From Heterodera schachtii (taxonomy: Eukaryota; Nematoda; Chromadorea; Rhabditida; Heteroderidae), in the NCBI GenBank assembly GCA_023374025.1, contig SIJG01000056.1, positions 1 through 64,000 of the forward strand: a DNA stretch of 64,000 bases, read 5' to 3'. Positions 36,703 through 49,300 of the stretch are shown here, piece by piece. Below the pieces are notes generated by a model. It saw only the letters and a list, made by a program, of their open reading frames with translations. It was not told where the DNA came from and did no database searches. Made by a program: the position numbers and the translations under genes. The stretch's first letter is position 1; every line of letters begins with the position of its first letter.

Positions 36703-37431
36703 TCGTCCGGTTTTTTTATGTATTTTTATTTTAGTTCATTATTGATTATCTCTTATTTTAATGACCCGGAACTTATTTTCAAAAAAAAAACATTGTTTTC
36801 TAGTTTTTCTCTTTCCTATTTCTTTCGCGCTCTTATTTTTGTTTTATTATCTCATCCACTTCTTTGGTTTCTTATGCTGCTATCGTGATTATAAAAATAA
36901 AAAAATAAATTTTAAACTTTTAAAATAAATAAGAAAAACAAAATTAATAATTGCTCAGTTTAATATTCGCCGTATTAAATTTACATTTTATTATATTTGA
37001 ATATTTTGTAATTGTTTTAATGCAATTTATTTAAATTCAGTGTTTGTTATGAATACCATAAAATTATTATTCAGTATATTTATTTTGTATTTATACACAT
37101 ACAAATTTTCTTTTGATTTGCATGTTTAATTTTATATTTACTTTTGGTTTGTTATATAGTTTACTATTTTGGCAAGTATGCAAAAAATAAACCTTTTATA
37201 CTTTTATTAGATTTTCGGATTCTTTGTTTACATTCATTTTTAACATTAAAGAAGTGAAAAAATAATTTTTTTTTCTTTGACTGATTACTTTATTGTGTAT
37301 TTCCTTTGCTTATAAAATTAATAATTAATTTTTCATTTCTATTTAAATAAAAAATCTAAAGATTATTGTCACAAAATCTTATCAATTAAAAATTGCTTAG
37401 CCTTTATTGTTATTGAAGTCGTCTTAAACTT

Positions 37432-38125
37432 TCAAATCTTTTTTTGGTTCAGTTTGAGTGCCAACAGAGCAATTTTCGACATTTTGTCGTCAATCACGGC
37501 GTACATCACCTGAAAAGTCGCATTCATAATTTTTTTGTAACCCCCCCCCTCCCCCCTCCAATTGAGACTGTTGGTCTTTAAACCGTGTCCCGACATTTGC
37601 GGTCCAGACATTTGCGGCCCCGACTTTTGCGGCCCGACATTTGCGCCTTTGTCCAAAATCTGGTTCAAAATTAAGTTTTTTCAATCACTGATCGCATAAA
37701 TAGCTTTAAATAAGCGATTAAAAGTGATTGTACCCGATTATTTGATCATCAAAAAATTTTTGAAAAAATAATAAAATTTTCAAACAAAAAATTATTGATC
37801 ATAATGAACCATAAAACCGTGTTTTCTTAATTTTAATGCTTATTAGGCTATCAGGAATTGAAAAAATTCAACTTTGAGTCCGATTTTGGACATAGGCGCA
37901 AATGTCGGGGCCGCAAAAGTCGGACCGCAAATGTCTGGGCCGCAAATGTCGGGGCCGCAAAAGTCGGACCGCAAATGTCTGGGCCGCAAATGTCGGGGCT
38001 CCCTTTAAACACCCCTCCTTTTTTCGGGTGAATTAATTACTCACAAGTTTCTCCAACACTGTGTAATTTTGCTGCTGTTGGTCGGTTTTGTCGCCCACAA
38101 TTTTTTGCGTCGTTTGCGCTCCGTC
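37432..38125 (-). CDS. 3' end of an unidentified gene in the palindrome spacer; MITE in its last intron
   Basis: Exon 38125-38045 (possibly starting further up) reads DGAQTTQKIVGDKTDQQQQN then YTVLEKL and ends at a strong donor CTT|GTGAGT in phase 0. Exon 37509-37432 follows acceptor gcgacttttcag in phase 0 and reads VMYAVIDDKMSKIALLALKL then NQKKI and TGA. The joined stretch VLEKL-VMYAVIDDKMSKI is a coherent helix. The 535-bp intron is mostly the hAT-like element at 37584-38002; without it the intron would be about 110 bp. A C/G-rich tract (37542-37559) sits near the acceptor. The family is unknown. Confidence 0.45.
37584..38002. mobile_element. 419-bp hAT-like MITE made of cgcaaatgtcggg motif arrays
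   Basis: Flanked by a perfect 8-bp direct repeat ctttaaac (37576-37583; 38003-38010). The ends are inverted: ...cccgacatttgcgg at the left and ccgcaaatgtcgggg... at the right. Inside each end are short arrays alternating gacatttgcgg and gacttttgcgg (three to four units left, six right). Subterminal complementarity continues (ccaaaatctgg / ccgattttgg; agttttttcaat / attgaaaaaatt). The design, terminal arrays of a GC-rich word with variable spacers, parallels the tacgagttggg boxes. Confidence 0.8.
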
Positions 38126-38376
38126 CTCGTTTTTATAATAAAGTATAGATAATTTTTTATTAAGAATTTAAGAACAATTAAAAACTATAATATACAATAA
38201 AGAATGATTATTTTTGCTATTCTGCTTTCATGTTATTACAATTTCTAGTTTTTGTTTAATAAGCATATTTGTTATATTTCAATAATTTTTTAAAATCTTA
38301 TTTTCTCTTCTAGCTCATTTGAAATATGCAGATGGATTTGATATCAAACAACTTATATTTGTATTTTCCTTTATAA

Positions 38377-41156
38377 TTGGGTAATATTGGTGATATTTAT
38401 AGTAGGTCCATCTTAAATTCATATTTCTTTTCTTTGTATTGGATCACCATTATATCCATTGAAATACAAAATAAATTAAATTATTTAAAATGTATTAATT
38501 TTTGGAAATATTTAAATATCTTAAATGCAATTAAATTTTTATTCGAATTTCTTTTTGCATATGCTCTATTCATGATTAGCGACCATGAATCAAAAAATGG
38601 CATTATCTCTGAACAATTTTTGATTTAGAGCGACTTATAAAACATAAAAACATATATTTTGGCGTTTGGCACATAAAAACATGTTGCACATATTTCGGGG
38701 GTTTGGCACATATTTTGTACATATTGACATTTTTGAGAAAAATCAGTAAGAACAAAAAGAAAGTTGAAAAATAAACCCCAAAAATAAATTTTTGGAAATT
38801 AAAAAATTTTATATTTATTTTGAGTGCCGAAAGATGTTTAAATCATAGTTTTCATTTATTCGTAATTAAAAAGACTTGATTTTTCCAATTTTGAGCAATA
38901 TTTTCGCACATTTTTTGGCATTTTTTTAGTTTTAGCACATATTTCAGCATTTTTTAGCACATTTTTATTACATACTTCAGGATTTTTAGCACATTAAATC
39001 TCAGCTATACTTATTCTATAAACATAAACTATTTCCATTATTCACTTCGATATTCAATATAAATATTTTTTGTTAAGGCGGGAAAGCCGACAAAGGGGAA
39101 ATAGAGGAAAACTGCCCCAAAAATTTTATTAAATTTTCAAATTTACTAAAATTGTCATTTTCTGTAAAAATCTGTTTAAACTGGACAAAAACTTAAAATT
39201 TGTTAAATGTTAGAAATATATATTTTTTCGCAATTTTAATAATGTGGTTTCATTTTTATTTAATTTCTCTTTTTAATTCATCTTCGATATAATAAGTTAA
39301 AACCTGTGGAAATAATATTCTACTTTAATAATGCTGGTATATTCTTTAATATTTCGGTGAAAAAAAAAGTCGTTTTGGACCAGAGGCTTAATTAATTTTT
39401 ATGATTATTTGATTTCATGTTTCTGGCTTATTATAAAGCAATAATTAGAAGGCATTTTAATTCAGTATATTAATTCATTTTAATAACTTTGTTTTTGTTA
39501 TTATTAGACTCATTTAATTCTTCTTATTTAACTTTTTTATTTTATATAATTTTTGATAAAATATATTTATTTCAAATACCTTATGAAAAAATATTACTTT
39601 TTAAGATAATATACTCGATGCTTTAATTATATTACAGTAAACATCGACTTCAACAAGATAAATCTTCCCGGAATGGTGAAATGTATAAGCGCAGCTCAAA
39701 TAAATTATTTTTACAATTATTATTTAACTAATATGAGTAATTTTTTATCAAGGAAGATTTAAATATAATATTTACATGAAAATTTTAATTTTTGATTTTA
39801 TCCATAAAAATCATACCATTTGGTAAAAATCTTGTTAACTTCTCATAGTTTATGGCTTTTATTATATTGGATAATGGATTTTTATTTTTATTGACTCTAA
39901 ATTTTTGAATTATTATTTTCTAAATTTGGTTTTTGTTTTAAATTCTCGTTTAACTGACCACCTATATACAACTTCGCATTGACCTCTTTGGCGTTTGAAT
40001 AAGCCCTCTTTAAGGCAGCATGGTCGTGGTCTCAAGCCTAAAGATTTACTTAAATTTCTTAAAGTGAACCACATATAATAATTTATAATTGATCTTGATA
40101 GTATTTTAATTAATACCAAGAATAAAAAATATAAATTCAACTGTAATTTCTTATTATTTCTTGAGATGCAAAAATTAAAAAAATTATTCATGGTATTTTA
40201 AAGATAAGTTTTAGGATTACTTGTGTTATTTATTTCTAATTTAATTCATCTGTAAATAAAAATAAATATTATTGCGATTTACAACACATTACAGTTTTGG
40301 AGGTTTATAAATTATGAATTTACGTTAAAATTGAATTATTGTTTTCCGCTTTTATAAAAGAATGATGCTAAATCCGGCAATTTCATACTATATTATCATA
40401 ACTTAAAAGATCCCGTCTTGCGTATACTATACCGTTTCAAACTTATTTTATTATTTACATTTATTTTCCAATAATAATACATTTAATTTTATTTTTTTGT
40501 GCGCTAGGTATTTTTGTCCGTTGAGGAGGACTGATGAAACTTATAAAAAGTGTTTATTTACACGTTAACCATAAAAAGACTCTTATTTGTGCCTTTTTGT
40601 AATACCAAATTCATTTTTTTTTTGTTATTTCTTATTCGTTGCAATTTATTTTATTTTTTATTGTTAAAACAATTTTATGCAACGCCATTTTTATAAATAC
40701 ATCGAAATTTGTGTGTGGCAATTAAGAAATAAATTATAGTAATAAGTCTTTAATGAATTAAGATTTCTTCTATTAAACTTAAATGTCTTTTAGTTTATAT
40801 TAAATAATATTATTATATATTTTTTAAATTAAATAATATTATTATCGTTTTTAGTTTACATATTGCAGCATAGTTTTTTTATAGCTTGTAATTTTTAGAA
40901 ACGAAGAAATTTATTTAAGTTTTAGTTTAATTTGATTGAAATGACATGAAATAATGCGGATTTTTTTATTTTTATTAAAAAACAAACATAATATAATTAC
41001 ATATGCGCAAAACAGTAATTATTTATTTGTCATTTTGTCATTATTAAACAAAAATTGTCAAATCGACCAAGTGGAATGGACAGAATTTTGTCTTCCATTA
41101 AGAATGCTGCTGCTGCTTGTCTTAGATGCTGGGCGTCCTTTTTGCGGGTCAAAACA
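38377..41156. other. Rest of the palindrome spacer
   Basis: An 83-codon hydrophobic ORF (38377-38628, plus) begins without an ATG and reads SILNSYFFSLYWITIISIEI and FEFLFAYALFMISDHES. It could be chance at this AT content. 38640-39000 is an irregular repeat of gcacatatttt/cacataaaaacat words resembling the hAT-like remnants. A minus ORF at 39913-40191 looks spurious. No other gene seen. Confidence 0.4.
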
Positions 41157-41337
41157 ACGAGAGAGAGTGGAAGAAAGGAATGAGAGAAAGAGAGGAGAGA
41201 GAGAAGAGAGAGAGAAAGAGAAAGGAGTAAGAGAAAGAGAGTAGAGAGGGAGAGAGAGAAAAGATAGTGAGAAAGGGGTGAGAGAAAGAGAGGAGAGAGC
41301 GACAGAGAGAAGAGAGAGAGATAAGAGAGAGAGAGAG
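41157..41337. repeat. GA-rich microsatellite at the inner edge of the right arm
   Basis: About 180 bp of imperfect (ga)n directly abutting the point where the inverted repeat ends. The left arm has no such tract at the corresponding point, so it marks the inner breakpoint. Confidence 0.85.
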
Positions 41338-41504
41338 AAACCAAAGAAGTGGATGAGATAATAAAACAAAAATAAGAGCGCGAAAGAAATAGGAAAGAGA
41401 AAAACTAGAAAACAATGTTTTTTTTTGAAAATTAGTTCCGGGTCATTAAAATAAGAGATAATCAATAATGAACTAAAATAAAAATACATAAAAAAACCGG
41501 ACGA

Positions 41505-42180
41505 CACCCAACTCGTACTAGGCCAACTCGTACTGCCCCAACTCGTACTGGTACCCCGACTCGTACTAAGTTTCCCAACTCGTACTAAGATTCCCAACTC
41601 GTACTGTGCAACAAAAAATCGAAAAAAAACAACAAAAAATCGCTCAAAATTTTTTTTAAATTGCAAAAATGCACGAAATCGATGAATAATGCCAGCATTG
41701 AGCGTGAGAAGGCTGACATTTTGGCATTTCTGGACAGCGATTACGAAGATGAGCAATTTACGGAGACAATGTCGTGCTACTATGGACGTATTGGACATTA
41801 TATTGGGTTCAATGTTCCTCCAAGATTAGAAATAGAAGAGCAGATAAAGGAGGCAGCAGCAATGGAAGAAGCGGAAGCGATTCTCAATGAGAACGGAATT
41901 TATGTTGTACCAAATGATGAAAACCTCGATCCTTGTTGAATTTTTTAGTGAATTATTTCATTTTACCGAATTTCATGCATTTTTATGGTTTTAATTATTT
42001 ATTTTTTGCCGAATTCTTATCATTTCATCGATTTCGTGCATTTTTGCGATTTTAAAAAAATTTTGAGCGGTTTTTTGTTGTTTTTTTCGATTTTTTGTTG
42101 CACAGTACGAGTTGGGAAACTTAGTACGAGTCGGGGTACCAGTACGAGTTGGGGCAGTACGAGTTGGCCTAGTACGATAT
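41505..42180. mobile_element. TIR-like box around the 92-codon ORF (right arm)
   Basis: Mirror of 36035-36702. Arrays of the ccaactcgtac motif at 41510-41610 and of tacgagttggg at 42103-42178 flank the ORF at 41661. Confidence 0.55.
41661..41939 (+). CDS. Acidic 92-codon ORF boxed by inverted motif arrays (right arm)
   Basis: Identical translation to the left-arm copy, in opposite orientation, with the same boxed context: arrays at 41510-41610 and 42100-42180. In the right arm the inner array has one more motif unit than the outer one. Confidence 0.6.
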   Translation: MQKCTKSMNNASIEREKADILAFLDSDYEDEQFTETMSCYYGRIGHYIGFNVPPRLEIEEQIKEAAAMEEAEAILNENGIYVVPNDENLDPC

Positions 42181-45100
42181 TATAACAAAGAATCAAAATT
42201 AATTTTTCATATGAAAAAAGTATTTCGAAATATTTTTAGAAATACAATATTTTTTTAAGTTCAGTAGGATCCGGCCGAGTAATCTTTTTAATATAGAAAA
42301 TATTGTTTTTAATTTATTGGTATTTTAATTTGAAATTTTTCTATCGTTCATTGATCTAGAATTATAGAAATCTAGGGCCTTTTAATCTGAATATTTGGAA
42401 GATCAGTTTTAGTTATAATAGGCATTTTTCATGTAAATTATCCAAGTGAAATTTATTTGATTATTTATGTTTTCTTAGTCGTTTTTTATGATTAATTTTG
42501 TTGGTATTTTTTTAAGAAATTTTAAATTTTTTAAAAAAAATAAAATAATTCATTTCTAATTTTACATGAAATTGTGCAGAAAACATATGCGTGATAATGC
42601 AGACTGCTTTTTTTTAAATTTAATTTTTAATTTATATAATTATATGTCTTTATTCGATATTTTTCAATACATTAATTATTCTTTTGGTAATTTTTGTTTG
42701 GCATTATAAATTTAACTTTTAGATACGTTCTCTTTGATTTTTTTATCGATTCTCGAATTATTTTTTCTGCGATTTTGTGGTTTTCTAGGGGAATACGGTG
42801 TGATTCTTCTAATCAAAACCTTCTACATTTTCGAAAATTAAATTTTTTTTTTTGATTATTAAATTTTATGCATATCAAAAATATCTGAGATTTTTAATTT
42901 TAAAAAACGTTTTTCAAATTAAATTAAATATTAATAAAATGAAAAGTCTGATAGATTTTTCAATCAAATAATTCAGCTATTATAAATTATTCTTCTTTTC
43001 AAATAATTTCTCAAAAATATACCAAAACTCGTTGAATATGTACATTATTATTATTTTTTTCCATTATTATCTTAATTTTGCTTTAAATTTAAATTACCAA
43101 AAATTATGATTTTGTAAACTTTTCTAATTTTTGGACTACGTTCTCAACAACACTTCATTTATATTTGATTTTGTTTACAGTTTTTTATTATTAAATAAAA
43201 TTTAATATTTTTCATCGATTCGTAATATTTATATTTTTATGATATTTTGAAATTTCTTTAAAAAGATCTTTATAAAAATATAAACCAATAATTAATATTT
43301 ACATAAACTTTCTTTTTTCTAATTTACGCAATGCATTGTAATATGAGAGTAATTATTTTAGGCTAAACTACTTAAAATTTGGTTTCTTAAATTCTTTTTA
43401 AAAACACTTGAGTGTAAATTATTATTTTTATATTGAGGATGGTTTAATGATCATTTATCGTTATGGAAATAATCAAACAAATTTTTTTAAATTGAAATTT
43501 TGTTTTCATCTTTTTTTCCGCAAATAATTTTTTAGTTTAAAATAATAAAAGAGTTGTGCCATTGATAAAAACACGAAATGATTAATATTGTTTCTAATCA
43601 TACAATATTAAGTGAATTATTTTATTAAAATAGGTTTTTCAATTGAATTTTTAGATTTAATAATTTATTTTATTGTTACATTTCTTTCTTTCAAAAAATT
43701 GAAACGACTTTTGAATCTAAAGATTCAGTTATGACACAATATAAAGTAAGATTCTATTTCAAAATTGAAAATATGATTACTTATCTGATTATATAATATA
43801 TTTTATTTGTAGGCGATACCAATTTGTGCCATATTGAATAAAAAGTCGATATTGACATTTGAATAGTTTGAATTTAATTTTTTTAAATTTTTTCCTTTAT
43901 TTTTATGTCGAGGCAATTCGTTAAAATGTGACCACAGCAGAAACAAAAAAATGTTTAGAAGAATTTTTATTTATTAAGCAAATTTGCTTTCAAGTGGGAC
44001 ATAAATATTATTTTACATTTTTATGTAGTAAAGAATAATATGGTTTTGTTACAAATTTTTGTTTTTCCGAATTTTAATCTACTATATTATATTTCGATTT
44101 CAATATACAAATATTTGAATAGTTTGGTGAAAATCTGTTAATAAATGTACTCAAATTTAAATAAAACATTTTTTTGTATTTTATTTCATTTGGAATAAAT
44201 TTTCTAAAATGCACATTTTTGACCCCAAATATTTAGCTTAGAAGGGTTTTATGTTATTTGAGGATGGGACGGACATACATACAATTGATATTGCCAAATT
44301 TATATTTAAATGTTATTAAAAAATTTCATTATTATTTCATCATTTATTTACTATTTTTTTATAAACCAGAAATTGTCAAATCGATAAAAGTTGCGGCGCT
44401 TTTTCCAAAAAACTTTTGGGGAACAAGGGGGCCGGCGGTGCCGATAGGCGCCGCCGGGAAAAATTTTGTAATTTTCAATGCGATTTGTTAACAGATTTTG
44501 TCCGAAAAATGACCAAATTTTGCGATTTTGAGCAAATTTTGCTTGTAAATTAAGGATTTTTACGGTCCGGCGGTGCCGATAGGCGCCGCCGGGGGAAAAA
44601 TTAAGAATTTAGACCATATTTTAGCATATCTTCATTAAAAAAATTCTTTAATTTGCGGTTTTTCTCAAAAACCACAAAAAGCCTCAAAATTTCTCAAAAA
44701 ACCACAAAAAGCCTCATTTTGAAAATTTAGCCTCATTGACCTATCAAAAAACCACAAAATGAGGCTAAAGCCTCACATCTGGCTACCCTGTTTATATTGC
44801 ATAGTGAGCATCCGTCAGCGCGTCGCTTTGAAAAGGCACAGAGATATGGAAAATTGTTGATGTGAGTGAGAACAAGTGAAATAAGAGACATGCAAAGAAG
44901 AAATAGTGAGACAACAGACAGAGATAGCGAGAGCGGCAGAAGGAGGAGAGAAAAAGAGAACAGAGAGAGAGAGAAAGTGGAGAAGAGAATGAGGAGCGAG
45001 AAAAAGACGAAAGAAGGAGAGATTGCGAGAGAGAAAGAGCGAGAGAAAAAGAGAGAGCGAGAGAGTTTCTGATGCATTTGATGGGAATTTTCGGGTCGGG

Positions 45101-45613
45101 GTCACTTCGGCGCGGACCATTTCGGCGCCGCAAATTTTGAAATGCTATAACTTTTTTATTTGTCAGTTAAGTTTAGCCAATCTGGCATCATTTGAAAGCT
45201 CTATGTGTGCTCTATATTTATATGTCAAAATAGAAATGAATGATTCAAAAATAAAAAAGTTATGGCACGCGGCGCCGAAAAAGCCAAGAAAAACTCAATT
45301 TTTGAGGTTTTTTGGCCATAACTTTTTTGGAAACTGAGTAAATTTTTTTAAATTTTGCAGGCTAATAGAGAATCTCAAGAGCTTTCGAATGATAACAAAA
45401 ATATTTAATTTGCTTGATAATTAAAAAAGTTGTTAGCAACGGCGCCGAAAAGGCCGGCGCCGAAGTGGGCGGTTCCCGAATTTTCGGCAAGAAAAAATTA
45501 ATTCATATAATTTGACAATAAAATATAATAACTAAATTTTACTACTTTATTTCTATCAAAATCAAAATATTTTAGGTTATAAAAATTACTTCTAATATAA
45601 ACTTTTGTTTTTA

Positions 45614-45983
45614 ATGACCCAAGTAATTCCCAAAAAATTTTACAAAATCATTAACATATTAGCTGAAAAACTTTAACTCGTCACAGAATTTTATATTTTA
45701 TTGTACTCAGAATTTAAAAAGGTTTTTTTGCCATTTAAATATGGTATGTTGGTCCGTTTGAGAATCTGGGAACCGCACATAATAATCTTGTATATTAAGG
45801 ATTTTTTATTTATTTTGTTCCGGTAAACCATATCAGGTAAAAATTAAGAATTTTTATAATTATTTTCAAGCTTGCTCAGTATACTGCGGCCATTTTCCTA
45901 GACAATACCAAAGAAATTATTTAAATTCTTTGGTCGGTTTTGCTTTTAAACTACAAATAGAAACTGAATTTGTTTTTGTGTAG
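45614..45983 (+). CDS. Small three-exon gene candidate next to the palindrome
   Basis: An acceptor (tcaaaatattttag, ending 45580) precedes ATG at 45614. Exon 1 (45614-45622) MTQ, donor CAA|GTAATT. Exon 2 (45711-45743), acceptor ttgtactcag, NLKRFFCHLNM, excellent donor ATG|GTATGT. Exon 3 (45837-45983), acceptor accatatcag, VKIKNFYNYFQACSVYCGHF then PRQYQRNYLNSLVGFAFKLQ and IETEFVFV, TAG. All junctions are phase 0 and the introns are 88 and 93 bp. Product about 62 residues, basic, with an ACSVYC cysteine pair and no signal peptide. Exon 1 is only nine bases and is the weakest part. Unknown family. Confidence 0.35.
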
Positions 45984-46150
45984 ATTAATTATAATTTAAT
46001 AATTCATATGGTAATTATTAGAGCTTTTCTTCGATCTTCCTTTAATAGATTTAGGTTTTGATGATAATACTTTAGCTTTAAGAATATTTTTTATTAAGAT
46101 TAATTATCGATAAAATATTAATTATTTTTACATATTTTTTATTTTTATTT

Positions 46151-46297
46151 ATGAATATCATATTTGAGTTATTTAATCCAACGCGTAAGATAACTGTAGA
46201 GTTAATTTGTAAATTAATTCATTCAAAATTTTCACATGGACGGAATAAAAAGATTAAGAAATACTTTTTAAATGGAACTTCCTGCCTCCGGTTTTGA
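46151..46297 (+). CDS. Small basic ORF or terminal exon
   Basis: 48 codons from ATG: MNIIFELFNPTRKITVELIC then KLIHSKFSHGRNKKIKKYFL and NGTSCLRF, TGA, with AATAAA overlapping the stop as a possible poly(A) signal. The frame stays open upstream to about 46084, with an acceptor-like tttattaag ending near 46100, so it may be a terminal exon rather than a start. GC is clearly higher than in the flanks. Confidence 0.3.
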   Translation: MNIIFELFNPTRKITVELICKLIHSKFSHGRNKKIKKYFLNGTSCLRF

Positions 46298-46319
46298 ATA
46301 AAACTATAGATTTGTTAAT

Positions 46320-49300
46320 TTGTATGAATAAAATGTAAATTTTTTACTGCCATAAAATTATTTTATATAAAATTTATTATTTAATGTAAATTATTTTCTC
46401 TGTAATTGCAATGTACAAACTTAAGTTGAAAATTGATTGCTTTGCTGTGATTACTTCAATGAAGTGTTTAATTTAGCTATTTAAGGAAATAAAAAATTAT
46501 ATATTAACGATATTTTTATATTTTATTGCTCTGTTTTCGTTTTGGGCAGCTTTTGCTTTTTTTGATTATTAATGCACTAACAACTATTATAATAATTTAT
46601 TAAGCTATAGTGATAAAAATTATACTTAAATTTTCATAATATTATTATTTTCTCTTCACAATAAAATGTAATTTTTAATACATTTTTAGTTATAAAATTT
46701 TAATATAATTTTTAATACATTTTCAATAAAACTCTTATTCAAGGATTGATAAAAGTTTATATTAAGGTTGGTATTTATATTTCTTTAAAAAATGTCCGCA
46801 AAATCATTTGTTATTTTGCTTTCTCACAATTTTCTTTAAAAATATTTTTATGTACAATAATAACATTTATTTTTATAGCGGAAAAAAATTTAAATTTTTT
46901 TTTTAGTGTACATTCCTCTTCAGACCATTTTTTAGTATTTATTATAATTTGGTTTCGTATTTTTTAAAAGGAATTCTTGATTTAAATTTATTATCAAAAT
47001 TAAATACATTTGAGATTTCAATGCTTTTCACTCATTATAAATAAAAAAAATTACCTTGGGGTAATATGCCTTTCGTTTTTTTCCTAGTAAAAAACAATTA
47101 ATCATCATTTTAATCAGAAAAAATATTTTTTTAAGTGATTCAATATTAAGTAAAGATAAAATAGATTTATTTTAAATTTTAATTTTTTAACTCTTGTCTA
47201 TTGCATTGCATGAAGTCGGATTGTATTCCCATATGCTATTATTTAAAATTGAAATTATAAAATTTTAAAAATAGAATTCATTATTATAATTTTGAGTATA
47301 ATTTCATGGGATAATGCGCGAAATTTTTCCCTTAGTTTTAATTTATTATAAGTTCATAGACATTTCAAATCAAATAGGCAATGTTTCACAGCAAACAACG
47401 AAAAATTTTAAATTTTCAATGTAAGTTCTTTTTATTGATTTAAAGAATACGATAACAATTATCAAATTATAATAAATTTTTCTGGAAAAAAATATTAAAT
47501 TTATTTCTTAATTAAAATCTTTCAATAAATAATTAAAATCGTCTTATTTACCACATATGTGAGTTTCTTATTCGCAAATAAGTTATTATTTCTAGTTACT
47601 TTTTATACATGTTTTTTATTTTGTACTTATGTAAAAATGATTGGTCTCACGAATAATTAAAAGACTTTTGGCCACTACATTTGATTTCCAATTTCTTTTA
47701 TTCATATAATTTTGTTTTTGTTCAAATATTTTATTTTCATTTTCTTAATATAATTATCTAAGTTTTTTGATCATTTATGTTTTTAATTATTTGATTAAGA
47801 AAATTTTTACATGATGGTATTTTTAATGTTCGGCTTTTTTTTTCCAAATGTTTTTTGTTTTTATCTGTTTTGCATTATATATTTATAAAGAAAGTTTAAA
47901 TAATAAATATTTTTCTTTTAGTTGATTATATTATCATAATTTTTTTGTATTGATTTTGTTTTAGAAATTATGTAACGTCGCGGGTAGTAAATTGCGTACT
48001 AAATTTTTGTTTTTTCGATATATTAATTATAATTTTATTTAGAGTTTATTTATTTTTTTATTATAAAAACTTTGCGATGTATTTGGTTCGCAATTGTGAA
48101 GCTAGAATTTGATAAAAATTAGGCCCATTTAAGCTTAAATCCATTTTTTGGTGGTTTTGTGTATTTTTTAAATTTGTTTAAGTAATTTTGATTATTTTTA
48201 GAATTTTGAGGGTAATTTGGCTACATTATATCACAAAAAATTTTTGGAATATCTTATTATTATTTTTTTTATTTCCCTTATTTCTTTATTTTTGCTTTAA
48301 AATATAAATTATCAAAAACCTTTGAATTTTCACTTTTCTTATTTTGACCTATTCGTTCTCAACAACATTAACACATTTTCTTTTTTATTTCGAACTTACG
48401 AAGTTTCATAGCAATATTAGAGCAATTCTTTTAAAATATTTTCAAAATTAATTTAATTTTTTTTTGTTAAAAAAACAAAATAATCTAACAAATTTTTTTT
48501 ATAAATTATGTTTATTTTCATATTTTTTAGATAAATCATTTTTTCTTGTTTTAAAATTAATTTTAAAAATTAAAAGAGAGGTGTAAATGATAAAAAATAA
48601 AATTAATACATTAGAAATAATTTTTCTTTAATTTTTATTTAAATCATTTAATTAAAATTCCTGTCGAACTGATTTTTTGTGATTTTTCGTGTAAAATACT
48701 TTTAAAGGATAAAAAAAAATATTTTTTTTTAAATTTTAATTAAAAAACTTATTGAATAACATTGTCATTTTTTATAAAATTGATATAGATTATATTATTT
48801 TGTTATTTTATAAACGATAAATTTTCATTTTCATCTCAAATTTTACTGATTCTTTAATTTAGATTATTAATTAATTTTATCATTTTCTTGAGATGGGACT
48901 TCTTCAATCTTATATCAAATTAAATAAACTCAGCTAAGCGAATTGTATAATTTTTTTTCAATGATTTCAATTTAATTGCGATCAATGTAAAATTCTATTT
49001 TTGCATTAGATATTTAATAATTTTGATTAATATTTGTCAAAATTTTTTATAGCATACAATCCTTCATTTATAAGCAATGATAAAATTAATTTTAATGCAT
49101 TTTTGGGAGGTTGAATCTGCCCTTTCCAAGCTCTTGCATAGTTGAGAAAAGCGATTCTTAAAACAATTTAAATTTTTATTCAAGTGGCATTAATAGAAAA
49201 TAAATATTGATAATTAATCATTAAATAGTATTTCTGTTTTTTTCATAATTTAATATTTTGATATTTTAAATGTTAAATCTTACTATTTTTAGTTAAATTT

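Larger units (their letters stand above)
33009..36872. repeat. Left arm of a giant inverted repeat (~3.86 kb)
   Basis: Reverse complement of 41338-45190. Coordinates sum to 78199 at the outer end and about 78210 at the inner end, so only a few indels separate the arms. The outer boundary is at tgatgccagattgg; the inner boundary is after cttctttggtttct. Only scattered mismatches were seen. It contains a CT microsatellite, a gaggctttttgtggtttt repeat block starting cagggtagccaga, the GC hairpin pair, about 2.2 kb of AT DNA without genes and the boxed 92-codon ORF. Confidence 0.95.
41338..45190. repeat. Right arm of the giant inverted repeat
   Basis: Mirror of 33009-36872. Past 45190 the sequence continues smoothly through related motifs (aaaaagttatggc, ggcgccgaa at 45272 and 45442), whereas the left arm stops abruptly against the inverted tandem-unit fragment. 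The right-hand context therefore looks ancestral and the left end looks like the rearrangement breakpoint. Confidence 0.95.

Noticed and set aside
36487..36888. Plus-strand ORF with repeats such as STSWGSTSWPSTSW
   Set aside because: It is a translation of the tacgagttggg array opposite the 92-codon ORF; it changes with array length and has no independent support.
37542..37559. C-rich tract near a gene end considered as a CRISPR-like or telomeric repeat
   Set aside because: Homopolymer-like C runs only; no regular unit or spacer structure.
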